Positions 23,205 through 30,955 of a DNA stretch of 64,000 bases are shown in pieces. How positions within the stretch are numbered: the stretch's first letter is position 1; each line of letters starts with the position of its first letter. Under the pieces are notes generated by a model, which had not been told where the DNA came from, did not search any database, and saw only the letters and a list, made by a program, of their open reading frames with translations. The position numbers and the translations under genes are program-made. Origin of the DNA: Micromonospora cremea (lineage in GTDB: Bacteria > Actinomycetota > Actinomycetes > Mycobacteriales > Micromonosporaceae); NCBI RefSeq assembly GCF_900143515.1, contig NZ_FSQT01000002.1, positions 2,729,501 to 2,793,500 of the forward strand, read 5' to 3'.

Positions 23205-23245
23205 CGCGGCAGCGGCCGGCGGGACCATCGCCGGCCGCTGCCGCG
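23205..23245 (-). terminator. Terminator of the clpP-like gene
   Basis: A 17-bp perfect stem (CGCGGCAGCGGCCGGCG and its complement) with a 7-base loop lies immediately past the clpP-like stop. Confidence 0.8.
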
Positions 23246-23247
23246 GG

Positions 23248-23850
23248 TCAGACCGCCGGTAGCTGCTCAGCCCGGGTGAGCACCCGGTCGACCAGGCCGT
23301 ACTCCAGGGCCTGTTCGGCGGTGAACCAGCGGTCGCGGTCCCAGTCACGCTGGATCTCGGCCAGCGTCCGTCCACTGTGCTGCGCGATCAGCTCCTGCAT
23401 GGTCTGCTTCACGTGCAGCATGTTCTCCGCCTGGATCCTGATGTCCGAGGCGGTGCCGCCCATCCCGCCGGACGGCTGGTGCATCATGATCCGCGAGTGC
23501 GGCAGCGCGTACCGCTTGCCGGCCGCACCGGCGCAGAGCAGGAACTGCCCCATAGAGCCGGCGAACCCCAGTGCCAGCGTGGCCACGTCGTTGCGGACGT
23601 AGCGCATCGTGTCGTAGACCGCCATCCCGGCGCTCACCGAGCCTCCCGGCGAGTTGATGTAGAGGTAGATGTCCCGATCGGCGTCCTCGGCGGCGAGCAG
23701 CAGGATCTGGGCACAGATCTGGTTGGCCGATTCCTCGGTCACCTCGGTGCCGAGGAAGACGATCCGCTCCCGTAACAGCCGCTCGAACACCTGGTCACCG
23801 AAGGACGGCTGCCCGCCGTCCAGCATCCGCACGCCGTACCCGATCATCAC
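23248..23850 (-). CDS. ClpP-family serine peptidase, stand-alone paralogue (clpP3/4-like)
   Basis: The 200-residue ClpP has the triad Ser99 (GFAGSMGQ), His124 (RIMMHQPSGG) and Asp173 (WDRDRW). YINSPGGSVSAGMAVYDTM and the C-terminal AEQALEYGLVDRVL are also diagnostic. It differs from usual ClpP1/P2 around the nucleophile (GFAGSM, usually GQAASM) and is not next to clpX or a second clpP. A GTG at 23850 and an ATG at 23847 are both possible starts behind GGAAGG. An adjacent PopR-like regulator and its boxes suggest it is a conditionally expressed ClpP like S. lividans clpP3clpP4. Confidence 0.88.
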   Translation of the reverse strand: MMIGYGVRMLDGGQPSFGDQVFERLLRERIVFLGTEVTEESANQICAQILLLAAEDADRDIYLYINSPGGSVSAGMAVYDTMRYVRNDVATLALGFAGSMGQFLLCAGAAGKRYALPHSRIMMHQPSGGMGGTASDIRIQAENMLHVKQTMQELIAQHSGRTLAEIQRDWDRDRWFTAEQALEYGLVDRVLTRAEQLPAV

Positions 23851-23939
23851 GCCCGCCTTCCACCGTGCCGGCGGGCGGAGGGGCCGCCCGGTGGACCGGC
23901 TCCTCCAGCGTGCGTGCGGCGGTGGTGGCTGCCCAGGGA

Positions 23940-23971
23940 TTCTGCCGGTGGCAGATCCGCCGATGGCAGAA
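23940..23971 (-). promoter_or_regulatory. PopR-type operator, two boxes
   Basis: TTCTGCC-GGT-GGCAGAT at 23940-23956 matches the PopR motif TTCTGCC-3N-GGCAGAA in 13 of 14 fixed positions. The minus strand of the adjoining 23957-23971 gives TTCTGCC-ATC-GGCGG, a second, weaker box. The outer TTCTGCC and GGCAGAA are exact complements. It lies between the regulator and the clpP-like gene, about 90 bp upstream of the clpP-like start. The motif is recalled from work on the S. lividans clpP3clpP4 operon. Confidence 0.65.
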
Positions 23972-23981
23972 CCGGCGCGGC

Positions 23982-24479
23982 CTACGCGGCGGTGAGCCGC
24001 CGCGCACCCGCCCAGGCCCGCGCGCAGCCCCGCAGGGCGGTGGTACGCGGACCGGGGCGCAGGCCACCGGTGGAGGCCATCGCCCCGACGTGCAGGGTCG
24101 GGCCGGCCGCCCCCGGCCCCCGGTGCAGGATCGGCCCGGAGGTGCGCGGGCCCACCCGCAGGGTGTGGTTGCCGGTGTCGCGTCGAGCCATTTCGACCCG
24201 CTCAAGCCGGTTCAACACCGCCCGCGGCGCGGCCGGGATGCGCGGCTCGACCCGGCGCATGTCGTCGCGGGCCTCCCCGAGCAGGTCAGAGAGGCTGATG
24301 CCGAGCGCCCGGCAGATCGCCGCGAGCACCTCGGACGAGGCTTCCTTCCGCCCCCGCTCCACCTCCGAGAGGTAGGGCACGGAGACGCCGGCCGACTGGG
24401 CCAGATCGCGCAGCGTGCGGCCCTGGCGCTGACGGTGGCGGCGCAGCACACCGCCGATCACTCGTCGCAGCAACGACAT
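23982..24479 (-). CDS. ClgR/PopR-like helix-turn-helix activator
   Basis: The 165-residue protein has an XRE-type HTH at about residues 8-65 (RRHRQRQGRTLRDLAQSAGV, SVPYLSEVERGRKEASSEVL). That sequence is diagnostic of the ClgR/PopR group, which activates clp protease genes. The C-terminal half is disordered and Gly/Arg-rich and ends RRLTAA. ClgR and PopR have C-terminal alanines that make them Clp substrates, so the same feedback is likely here. It lies just upstream of the clpP-like gene on the same strand, with PopR-type boxes between. Confidence 0.82.
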   Translation of the reverse strand: MSLLRRVIGGVLRRHRQRQGRTLRDLAQSAGVSVPYLSEVERGRKEASSEVLAAICRALGISLSDLLGEARDDMRRVEPRIPAAPRAVLNRLERVEMARRDTGNHTLRVGPRTSGPILHRGPGAAGPTLHVGAMASTGGLRPGPRTTALRGCARAWAGARRLTAA

Positions 24480-24590
24480 GCGGGCCTCGCTTTCGCGGTC
24501 GTCGGATGGCCACCCCCATCATGCCCGTTCCTGGCTCTCGCGGCCGACCCGTGCGGGTCCGCGCCGACGCGTCGACGCGGACCCGACGCC

Positions 24591-25724
24591 TCATCGGCCC
24601 AGGTGGGTGTGCCAGGTGGCCGGCTCGGGCACCAGCGTGACCGCGCGGAACAGGGCCCGGGTGCCGCCCGCGGGCAGCAGGGCGTCGTCGTCGATCGTCA
24701 CGGTCGCCCCGTTGACGTCGTAGACGGTCAGCGACTCGTTGCCGTCCTGTCCGCCGAACTTCGCCGGATGCCCGTCGACCGTGGTGTTCGGGTCGACGTA
24801 CGCCTTGTCGGACGGGTCGGCGACGTGCCGGTACCGGGAGATGCTGACACTGAGTGTGCGGGCCCGCTGCCGGCCGGGCTCGGCGCTGGCCGGCTCCGGG
24901 GACCACTGCGTGCTGGCGTACCAGTATCCGGGCTGCTCCAGTGACTCGCTGACGTTGACGGTGATCAGGCGTAGGCCGGCAGGGACGCCGGCGACCTTCC
25001 CCGGCAGTTGGACCGGGCCGTCGTCGAAGCGCAGCGACCGGGCCACGCGCGCGGCAGTGTCCGTGGCGGCCGCCGGGCCGACCAGGCGCAGCTGCGCCCA
25101 GCCGTCCGGGGCGTACCGCCAGCGCAGGATCGCCTCCGGAGCCTCCGCACCGGAGTACGCGACGAAGCTGCTGGCCGCGCCGTTCAGCTCGGGTCCGTAG
25201 CTGGTGCCGGTCACGGTGGCCGGCTCACCGCTGTCGCGCTGCGGTGCCGGCGGCTCCAACCCCTGCGGGTAGAGCGTGACCGCGACGCCCTGCCGCGGGC
25301 CGTCGCCGCTGTGGCTGCTGGACGCACTGAGGTAGACCCCGGGGCCACCGAGCAGCAGCCCGGCCTGGTACTGGAGATCGCGCATCCCGGCTGGCAGCCA
25401 GCCGAACCGGACGTACACCCGCGCGGGGTCGACCGTGGTCAACGCCGCCGGCAGGCCGGTCACCGCCTCCTTCCCAGCGTCCTCCTTCCCAGCGTCGCCG
25501 GACGGCATCGTGGCCGGTGGGCGATCCGGGGTCAGCAGGTCGGGCACGGTTAGCGCGCCCACGGTCAGCGCCGCTGCGAGCAGCACCGCGCCGGTGCCAC
25601 GGGCCGCGCGACGTTGGCGGCGCGCGGTGCTCATCGCCCGGTCCACGTCGAGCACCCGGGAGGGTGTCTCGGTCGACTCGACCTCGGCGAGCATCAGGTC
25701 GCCCATCTGGCGTTCGTCCAGCAT
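24591..25724 (-). CDS. Membrane-anchored protein partner of an ECF sigma factor
   Basis: The 377-residue protein has a short cytoplasmic N-terminus (MLDERQMGDLMLAEVESTET, VDRAMSTARRQRRAARG), one membrane helix near 43-62 (TGAVLLAAALTVGALTVPDL) and a large extracytoplasmic beta-rich domain. No zinc-binding anti-sigma HxxxCxxC motif is present. It follows the sigma-factor gene by 13 bp on the same strand, so it is probably co-transcribed and may regulate the sigma factor or be its main output. A similar pair occurs at 56555-58482. Confidence 0.7.
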   Translation of the reverse strand: MLDERQMGDLMLAEVESTETPSRVLDVDRAMSTARRQRRAARGTGAVLLAAALTVGALTVPDLLTPDRPPATMPSGDAGKEDAGKEAVTGLPAALTTVDPARVYVRFGWLPAGMRDLQYQAGLLLGGPGVYLSASSSHSGDGPRQGVAVTLYPQGLEPPAPQRDSGEPATVTGTSYGPELNGAASSFVAYSGAEAPEAILRWRYAPDGWAQLRLVGPAAATDTAARVARSLRFDDGPVQLPGKVAGVPAGLRLITVNVSESLEQPGYWYASTQWSPEPASAEPGRQRARTLSVSISRYRHVADPSDKAYVDPNTTVDGHPAKFGGQDGNESLTVYDVNGATVTIDDDALLPAGGTRALFRAVTLVPEPATWHTHLGR

Positions 25725-25737
25725 CTCGTCGCTCCTC

Positions 25738-26250
25738 TCAGTTGCCGGTGAGGCTGGGGGTGAGCAGTGTGCGCAGGGTCGCCAGGCCCTTGGCGGCCTG
25801 GCTCTTCACGGTGCCCGCCGAGCAGCCCATGGCCTGCGCGGTCTCCTCGACGCTGAGGTCCTGGAAGTACCGCAGCACCAGCACCGCGCGCTGGCGGGGC
25901 GGGACCCGACGTAGCGCGCCGACAAGGGTGATCCGGTCCGTGGGGTCGGGGGAGGAGGTCGCCTGTTCGGGCAGCGCGGCGCCGAGCCGGACCCGGGACC
26001 AGCGCAGGCGTCGCTCGTCGATCAGCCGCCGAAGCAGCATGGTGCGCACCAGGGCGTCCAGGTGGTCGGCTCGGCGGGCCCGTGCCCAGGTGCGGTACAG
26101 GTCGGTGAGGACCCGTTGCAGGATGTCGTCGCCCCGGTCCCAGTCCCCGCACATCAGGTACGCGGTCCGACGCCACTGGACCATCCGGGACCGGATGTAC
26201 TCGGTGTACTCGTCGTCGGCCCCGCCGTCGCGTTCGCCGCTTCTCGTCAC
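25738..26250 (-). CDS. ECF sigma factor, SigE-family (actinobacterial SigE-like group)
   Basis: Region 2 reads EYTEYIRSRMVQWRRTAYLM, CGDWDRGDDILQRVLTDLYR. Region 4 reads RRVPPRQRAVLVLRYFQDLS, VEETAQAMGCSAGTVKSQAA. The GTG at 26248-26250 (VTRSGERDGG) is preferred, giving 170 residues as usual for the group; an in-frame GTG at 26346 would add 32 odd residues. It faces the K+ channel gene divergently. Target promoters cannot be predicted from this window. Confidence 0.85.
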   Translation of the reverse strand: MTRSGERDGGADDEYTEYIRSRMVQWRRTAYLMCGDWDRGDDILQRVLTDLYRTWARARRADHLDALVRTMLLRRLIDERRLRWSRVRLGAALPEQATSSPDPTDRITLVGALRRVPPRQRAVLVLRYFQDLSVEETAQAMGCSAGTVKSQAAKGLATLRTLLTPSLTGN

Positions 26251-26418
26251 GAGGGTCGTGCCCCCTCCGTCTGCCGGCCTCGACCGGTTCGTCGCTGTCG
26301 CCTGGTAGTCGGGCCCGGTGCCGCGATCGGTTGCCCGGTCGGCCACCCCGGGCTGGGGACCGAGCCGTACCGGCTATGTTGTGGGCGTGCAGGCGACGGC
26401 GGCGGAGCAGGTTCGACG

Positions 26419-27432
26419 GTGATCCATTTTCCTGCGCAGCGCCGGGGTCCGCTGAGCGCGTTGAGCCTACGGCTGGCCGCCGCCCTGGGCCTGGTCTTGG
26501 CCGTGGTCAGCGCGGTCTACCTGGACCGGGACGGCTACCGCGACGTCAACGAGGACGGCCTGACGCTGCTGGACTGCTTCTACTACGCGGTGGTCTCGCT
26601 CTCCACCACCGGCTACGGGGACATCACCCCGGCCGCGCAGTCGGCCCGGCTGGTCAACGTCCTCTTCGTCACGCCCGCCCGGGTGCTCTTCCTGATCATC
26701 CTGGTCGGTACCACCCTGGAAGTCCTGACCGAGCAGTACCGGACCGGCCGTCGCCTGTCGCGGTGGAGGAGAACCGTGAAGGACCACGTCATCATCTGCG
26801 GCTACGGCACCAAGGGCCGCAGCGCGGTCTCCGCCCTGATGGAGAACGGCCTGGACCGGTCGAGGATCGTGGTGGTGGAGCGCAGCAGCGCCGCCCTGCG
26901 GCAGGCCACCTCGGCCGGGCTGGTCGCCATCGAGGGCTCGGCGACCCGGTCGTCGGTGCTCAACGAGGCGCACGTCCGCAACGCGAAGGCTGTGATCATC
27001 GCGACCGACAGTGATGACGCCTCGGTGCTGGTGGCGCTGACCGTGCGGCAGCTCACCGCCGGTCAGGTCCGCATCATCGCGGCTGCCCGGGAGGCGGAGA
27101 ACGCGCCGCTGCTCAAGCAGAGCGGCGCCCACCATGTGATCGTCTCCTCGGCCACCGCCGGTCGGCTGCTCGGTCTCTCCACCTCGGCGCCGCCGCTCAT
27201 CGATGTGGTGGAGGACCTGCTCACCCCGGGTCAGGGCATGGCGCTGGCCATGCGTTCGGCGGAGCGGGACGAGGTGGGTCGTTCGCCGCGTGAGCTGGAA
27301 TCGCTGGTGATCGCCCTGGTCCGGCGGGGCAAGGTGGTCACGCTGGCCGACCGGGCCGGCGCGGTGATCGAGACCGGCGACATGCTGGTGCACGTCCGCG
27401 ACGACCGCCCCCAGTCGACCTCGGGGGTCTGA
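26419..27432 (+). CDS. Potassium channel with TrkA-N (RCK) domain
   Basis: The GTG at 26419 gives 337 residues. TM1 is at about 14-34 (LSLRLAAALGLVLAVVSAVY). The pore helix and selectivity filter are in CFYYAVVSLSTTGYGDITPA near 53-72, TM2 is near 76-102, then a Rossmann RCK domain begins at DHVIICGYGTKGRSAV and ends in a TrkA-C-like part. The TTGYGD filter shows K+ selectivity. The RCK domain would bind NAD(H) or nucleotides to gate the channel. It probably forms a tetramer in the plasma membrane. Confidence 0.88.
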   Translation: MIHFPAQRRGPLSALSLRLAAALGLVLAVVSAVYLDRDGYRDVNEDGLTLLDCFYYAVVSLSTTGYGDITPAAQSARLVNVLFVTPARVLFLIILVGTTLEVLTEQYRTGRRLSRWRRTVKDHVIICGYGTKGRSAVSALMENGLDRSRIVVVERSSAALRQATSAGLVAIEGSATRSSVLNEAHVRNAKAVIIATDSDDASVLVALTVRQLTAGQVRIIAAAREAENAPLLKQSGAHHVIVSSATAGRLLGLSTSAPPLIDVVEDLLTPGQGMALAMRSAERDEVGRSPRELESLVIALVRRGKVVTLADRAGAVIETGDMLVHVRDDRPQSTSGV

Positions 27433-27441
27433 GCCCGCGGC

Positions 27442-27930
27442 TCAGCACGTGTCGTCGGGTGACCCGTCCGAGTAGATCGCCACGCTGCAGTTGGTCGCTG
27501 CCGCCCCGGTGGCCCGCCGGAGCAGTAGGTAGAGCGTCTCCCGCTCGTCCGGTTCCAACGGCCCCAACACCTCGTTCTCGGCGCCGGCGAGGGCGCACTC
27601 GGCCTCGCTGAGGCGTTTTGCCCCGTCTTCGGTGAGTTCGACGACGTGCCGGCGACGATCCTCGGGCGAGCGTCGCCGCTCGATCAGCTGCTTCGCCTCC
27701 AGGTCGTTGAGCAGCCCGACGATGTTGGTGCCGTCCATCTCCAGGGTGCCGGCGAGCGCCTGTTGGCTGATTCCGCCGCCGTCCCGCAGCACGGTGAGCG
27801 CGACCAGATGCCGCGGGCGCAGGCCCAGCGGCGCCAGCACCGACTCCGACCGCAGCCGCATCCGCCGGGCCAGGTGGTCCAGCAGCGCGCCGGAACGGTG
27901 CTCCGAGGGGTCGAGCGGCGCGGCGGACAT
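27442..27930 (-). CDS. MarR family transcriptional regulator
   Basis: From the ATG at 27928-27930 there are 162 residues. The winged helix is clear: PRHLVALTVLRDGGGISQQA, LEMDGTNIVGLLNDLEAKQL, IERRRSPEDRRRHVVELTED. N- and C-terminal helices would form the dimer. It is transcribed away from the FMN azoreductase gene 82 bp to the right, the usual layout for a repressor of its divergent neighbour responding to phenolics or quinones. The family extends to 27442 with a variable Cys-containing tail. Confidence 0.88.
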   Translation of the reverse strand: MSAAPLDPSEHRSGALLDHLARRMRLRSESVLAPLGLRPRHLVALTVLRDGGGISQQALAGTLEMDGTNIVGLLNDLEAKQLIERRRSPEDRRRHVVELTEDGAKRLSEAECALAGAENEVLGPLEPDERETLYLLLRRATGAAATNCSVAIYSDGSPDDTC

Positions 27931-28012
27931 GTGAGCCAGTCTACCGAGCCGACGGAACATCGGCCTGCTATAAATAGTTGGTGCTTCACATACGATCCCT
28001 GGAGGGGGAATA
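27931..28012. promoter_or_regulatory. Divergent promoter and likely MarR operator
   Basis: The 82-bp gap between marR-like and azoR-like genes contains the A+T-rich CTATAAATAG (inverted CTAT/ATAG) followed by TTGGTGCTTCACATAC, just before the GGAGGGGG ribosome binding site of the azoreductase. Such a dyad between divergent genes is the expected MarR site. Confidence 0.5.
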
Positions 28013-28657
28013 ATGAATCTGCTGCATATCGATTCGAGCATCCGTGGCGAATGGTCCGTCAGTCGACGGCTCACCGCCCGCGCCGTCGCCGTCTGGCAGG
28101 CGGCCCACCCCGACGGCACGGTGACGTACCGGGACCTGGGCACCGAGCCGCTGCCGCACCTGGACGCGGCCGGTGGCCTGGCCCGGATGACGCCCGCAGA
28201 CCAGCACACCCCGGCCCAGCGCGAATCCTGGGAGCTCAGCGAGCAGCTGGTCCACGAGGTGAAACAGGCCGACGTGGTGCTGCTCGGGCTGCCGCTCTAC
28301 AACTACGGCGCGCCCAGCAGCGTCAAGGCCTGGGTCGACCACCTGATCGTGCCGGGCCTGGCATACGACCCGGCGTCCCAGCAGGGGCTGCTCGGCGGGC
28401 GGGAGTTCGTCGTGCTGGCCACCCGGGGTGGCGGCTACGGCGAGGGCACCCCCCGCTACGGCTGGGACCACGCCGAGCCCTGGCTTCCGCACGGCCTCTC
28501 GCTGACCGGCATGGAGCCGCGCTTCATCAGCACCGAGCTGACACTCGCCCCGTCGGTACCGGCGATGGCCGAGCTGATCCCGCTGCACGAGGCGAGCCTC
28601 GCGGCGACCGAAAAGGAGATCGACAACCTCTGGCTGCCGGCTTCCGCGCAGCGCTGA
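28013..28657 (+). CDS. FMN-dependent NAD(P)H azoreductase/quinone reductase
   Basis: The 214-residue flavodoxin-like AzoR enzyme has HIDSSIRGEWSVSRRL (phosphate loop for FMN) at the N-terminus. It also has VLLGLPLYNYGAPSSVKAWV at about 93-112 (the MYNF-like FMN segment), LATRGGGYGEG near 135 and a typical length. It reduces quinones or azo dyes by two-electron transfer in the cytosol, protecting against electrophiles. It is divergent from a MarR gene, probably its repressor, and has a strong terminator downstream. Confidence 0.88.
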   Translation: MNLLHIDSSIRGEWSVSRRLTARAVAVWQAAHPDGTVTYRDLGTEPLPHLDAAGGLARMTPADQHTPAQRESWELSEQLVHEVKQADVVLLGLPLYNYGAPSSVKAWVDHLIVPGLAYDPASQQGLLGGREFVVLATRGGGYGEGTPRYGWDHAEPWLPHGLSLTGMEPRFISTELTLAPSVPAMAELIPLHEASLAATEKEIDNLWLPASAQR

Positions 28658-28676
28658 CCGAAGCCTCCCGTTCGGA

Positions 28677-28714
28677 CGGTGGCTGGCCGTTCCGCACCGA
28701 AAGGCCAGCCACCG
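28677..28714 (+). terminator. Terminator of the azoreductase gene
   Basis: A perfect 12-bp stem CGGTGGCTGGCC / GGCCAGCCACCG with a 14-base loop lies 19 bp after the stop. Confidence 0.8.
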
Positions 28715-29072
28715 CCCGCCATGCGCTCCCCATGCCGATTGACCCGAGGGCTGCCACCGTTCTTCTCGCGCGTGCTCCAGCCGATCACCCTTCGAGCTGC
28801 GCGGTTCGCCCCCAAGGCTGAGTGAAAGGTCCTCTATTTGGCGCTTCTTTCACGCCGTGATGCTTGCTAGTGTGTGGCGGCTTGGAACTGCCAATGAGGT
28901 CGCCGTAGCCAGTGTTCGGCGCGGTGTCGTTGGCGCAGGCACGACGGGGGCAACACACTTTTCGCAAGGGGCCATGGGCTCCCGGCGTCGGTCGTGGTCC
29001 TCCCGTCCGGTCGGACGCATCTCATCCGGGCCGTTCCGAGTGCCTCGTTAATCGAACGACGGGAAGCAATCA
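28715..29072 (+). promoter_or_regulatory. Leader region of the secreted trypsin gene
   Basis: No gene is seen in about 360 bp. TTGGCGCTTCTTTCACGCCG followed by TGATGCTTGCTAGTGTG near 28837-28875 could supply -35-like and -10-like (TAGTGT) elements. The remainder would be a long 5' leader up to the GTG at 29073. Confidence 0.3.
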
Positions 29073-30884
29073 GTGGCTGAAGTGGCAACATCCGCAGGAG
29101 CCCGACGGCGGTGGTACGCCGGTGTCGTGGCGGGCCTCGCTCTCACGGGCGTGGCGGCCGTCGCGCCCGCGACCAGTGCCCAGGCCGCCCCCGCCGGGGG
29201 CGGCGTGTACGACGCGGCGAGCAGTTCACAACCGGACCGGTTCAAGAAGCTGCCGAACCTGCACAAGGGGAAGCTCACGCTTCCCGAACCGGGCGCCAAG
29301 GGCCGGACGTTCGAGTCCGGCACGGTTGCATCTCCCAAGGTCTTCCAGGGAACCCTGGCGAGCGCCTCCGAGTTCCCGTACATCGTGGGCATCGTCACCA
29401 GTTTCCAGGACGGTCCGGACTACTACTGGTACTGGTGCACCGGCACGATCATCGCCCCCAACAAGGTGCTGACGGCCGCGCACTGCACCGCCGACGGGCC
29501 CGGCACCACTCGGGTCATCGCCGGCAAGGACCAGTTGTTCGACAGCAACGGTCAGATCATCGGTGGCAGCGGGTTCGTCGCCGAGGTCGGCTCGACCTGG
29601 ACCCACCCGGGCTGGAACATCGCCGACCAGTACGAAAACCCCTACTCTCCGATCGTGGACGACGTCTCGGTCCTCACGCTCAAGCAGAACCTGCCCAGCG
29701 CGTACACCCCGGTGTCGCTGAGCGCCCAGGGCGACCAGAGTCCGTACGTGGCCGGCACCGCGGCCCAGATCGCGGGCTACGGCGTCACCTCGTCGGACGA
29801 TGCGGCCCCGGACAGCCGGCTGCGCAAGGCGACCGTCCCGATGCAGTCCAACGAGGTCTGCGACGACACGGGGCTCTACCTCGCCGACCGGATGATCTGC
29901 GCTGGCTCGGGCACCGACACCACGCCGCGCAGCGACACCTGCGGGGGTGACTCGGGCGGTCCGCTGCTCGTCAACGGGGTCCAGGTCGGTATCACCGACT
30001 GGGGCTTCGAGCCGTGTGGCTCGTCCCCCGGCTACTACGAGCGGCTGAGCTACTACAACAACTCCATCAAGGCGGACCTGACCCGTCCGCCGCTGGTCAA
30101 CGCGGACTGGTCCGGCGACGGTCACACCGACCTGATCACCCGGGACACCGCTGGCAACCTCCGGCTGTACTACGGTGCCGGCTTCGCCAACAACGGTGAC
30201 GGCGGGTTCTACATGGACCAGCAGATCGGCAACGGCTGGAACATCTTCAGCCGAGTCTTCCGCGTCTACAACTGGAACGGCGACAAGAAGCCGTCCATCA
30301 TGGCGATGAAGCCCAGCGGCGAGCTGTTCATCTACGACACCGACGGCAAGGGCAACTTCGTCGGAGGAGCCCGGAAGATCGGCACCGGGTGGCAGGGCTT
30401 CACCGCGCTCATGGTCACGAACAACTGGCTGGGCAACAATCGGCCGAGCCTGATGGTCCGCAAGTCCAACGGCGACCTGGTCCGCTACACCAGCAACGGT
30501 GCGGGCGGCTGGGAGAACCCGTTCGGCACCAAGATCGGCAGCGGCTGGAACGGGTTCAACCTGTTCCTCACCCCGGGGGCCTGGAAGGGCGACGGGCGCG
30601 AGGTGCTGATTGGTCGCACCTCGACCGGCGATCTGAAGATGTACCAGTCGGACAGCAAGGGCGGCTGGACCAACCCGTTCGGCACCAAGATCGGTGGCGG
30701 CTGGGGCGGCTTCAAGAACATCATGGTCCCGGGCGACTGGAGCGGCGACAACATGATGGACATGCTCGGCGTCGACAGCAGTGGCCGGATGCGGCTCTAC
30801 ACGACCAACGGCTACGGCCAGTGGATCGACTCGAGCGGCGCGGTCATCGGCACCGGCTGGGGCGGCTTCAACCTGGTCTTCTGA
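29073..30884 (+). CDS. Secreted trypsin-like protease with C-terminal FG-GAP-like repeats
   Basis: The GTG at 29073 gives 603 residues. A signal peptide covers about 1-39 (ARRRWYAGVVAGLALTGVAA, TSAQAAP). The S1 peptidase domain has His137 (LTAAHC), Asp197 (VDDVSVL) and Ser294 (CGGDSGGPLL). After about residue 340 come five or six beta-propeller-type repeats of about 45-50 residues, each with a Trp-Gly-Phe core (KIGSGWNGFNLFL, KIGGGWGGFKNIMV, VIGTGWGGFNLVF) and D/N-G-D loops. They probably bind a polymer or calcium. An activation region precedes the catalytic domain. Confidence 0.88.
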   Translation: MAEVATSAGARRRWYAGVVAGLALTGVAAVAPATSAQAAPAGGGVYDAASSSQPDRFKKLPNLHKGKLTLPEPGAKGRTFESGTVASPKVFQGTLASASEFPYIVGIVTSFQDGPDYYWYWCTGTIIAPNKVLTAAHCTADGPGTTRVIAGKDQLFDSNGQIIGGSGFVAEVGSTWTHPGWNIADQYENPYSPIVDDVSVLTLKQNLPSAYTPVSLSAQGDQSPYVAGTAAQIAGYGVTSSDDAAPDSRLRKATVPMQSNEVCDDTGLYLADRMICAGSGTDTTPRSDTCGGDSGGPLLVNGVQVGITDWGFEPCGSSPGYYERLSYYNNSIKADLTRPPLVNADWSGDGHTDLITRDTAGNLRLYYGAGFANNGDGGFYMDQQIGNGWNIFSRVFRVYNWNGDKKPSIMAMKPSGELFIYDTDGKGNFVGGARKIGTGWQGFTALMVTNNWLGNNRPSLMVRKSNGDLVRYTSNGAGGWENPFGTKIGSGWNGFNLFLTPGAWKGDGREVLIGRTSTGDLKMYQSDSKGGWTNPFGTKIGGGWGGFKNIMVPGDWSGDNMMDMLGVDSSGRMRLYTTNGYGQWIDSSGAVIGTGWGGFNLVF

Positions 30885-30910
30885 TCAGGCTGTCCCAACA
30901 GGAACGGGAA

Positions 30911-30938
30911 GGGCCCGCAACCGAACGGTTGCGGGCCC
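30911..30938. terminator. Bidirectional terminator
   Basis: A perfect 12-bp stem GGGCCCGCAACC / GGTTGCGGGCCC with a GAAC loop lies between the converging protease and korB genes. Confidence 0.85.
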
Positions 30939-30955
30939 TGTCCCATTTCTGAGGG

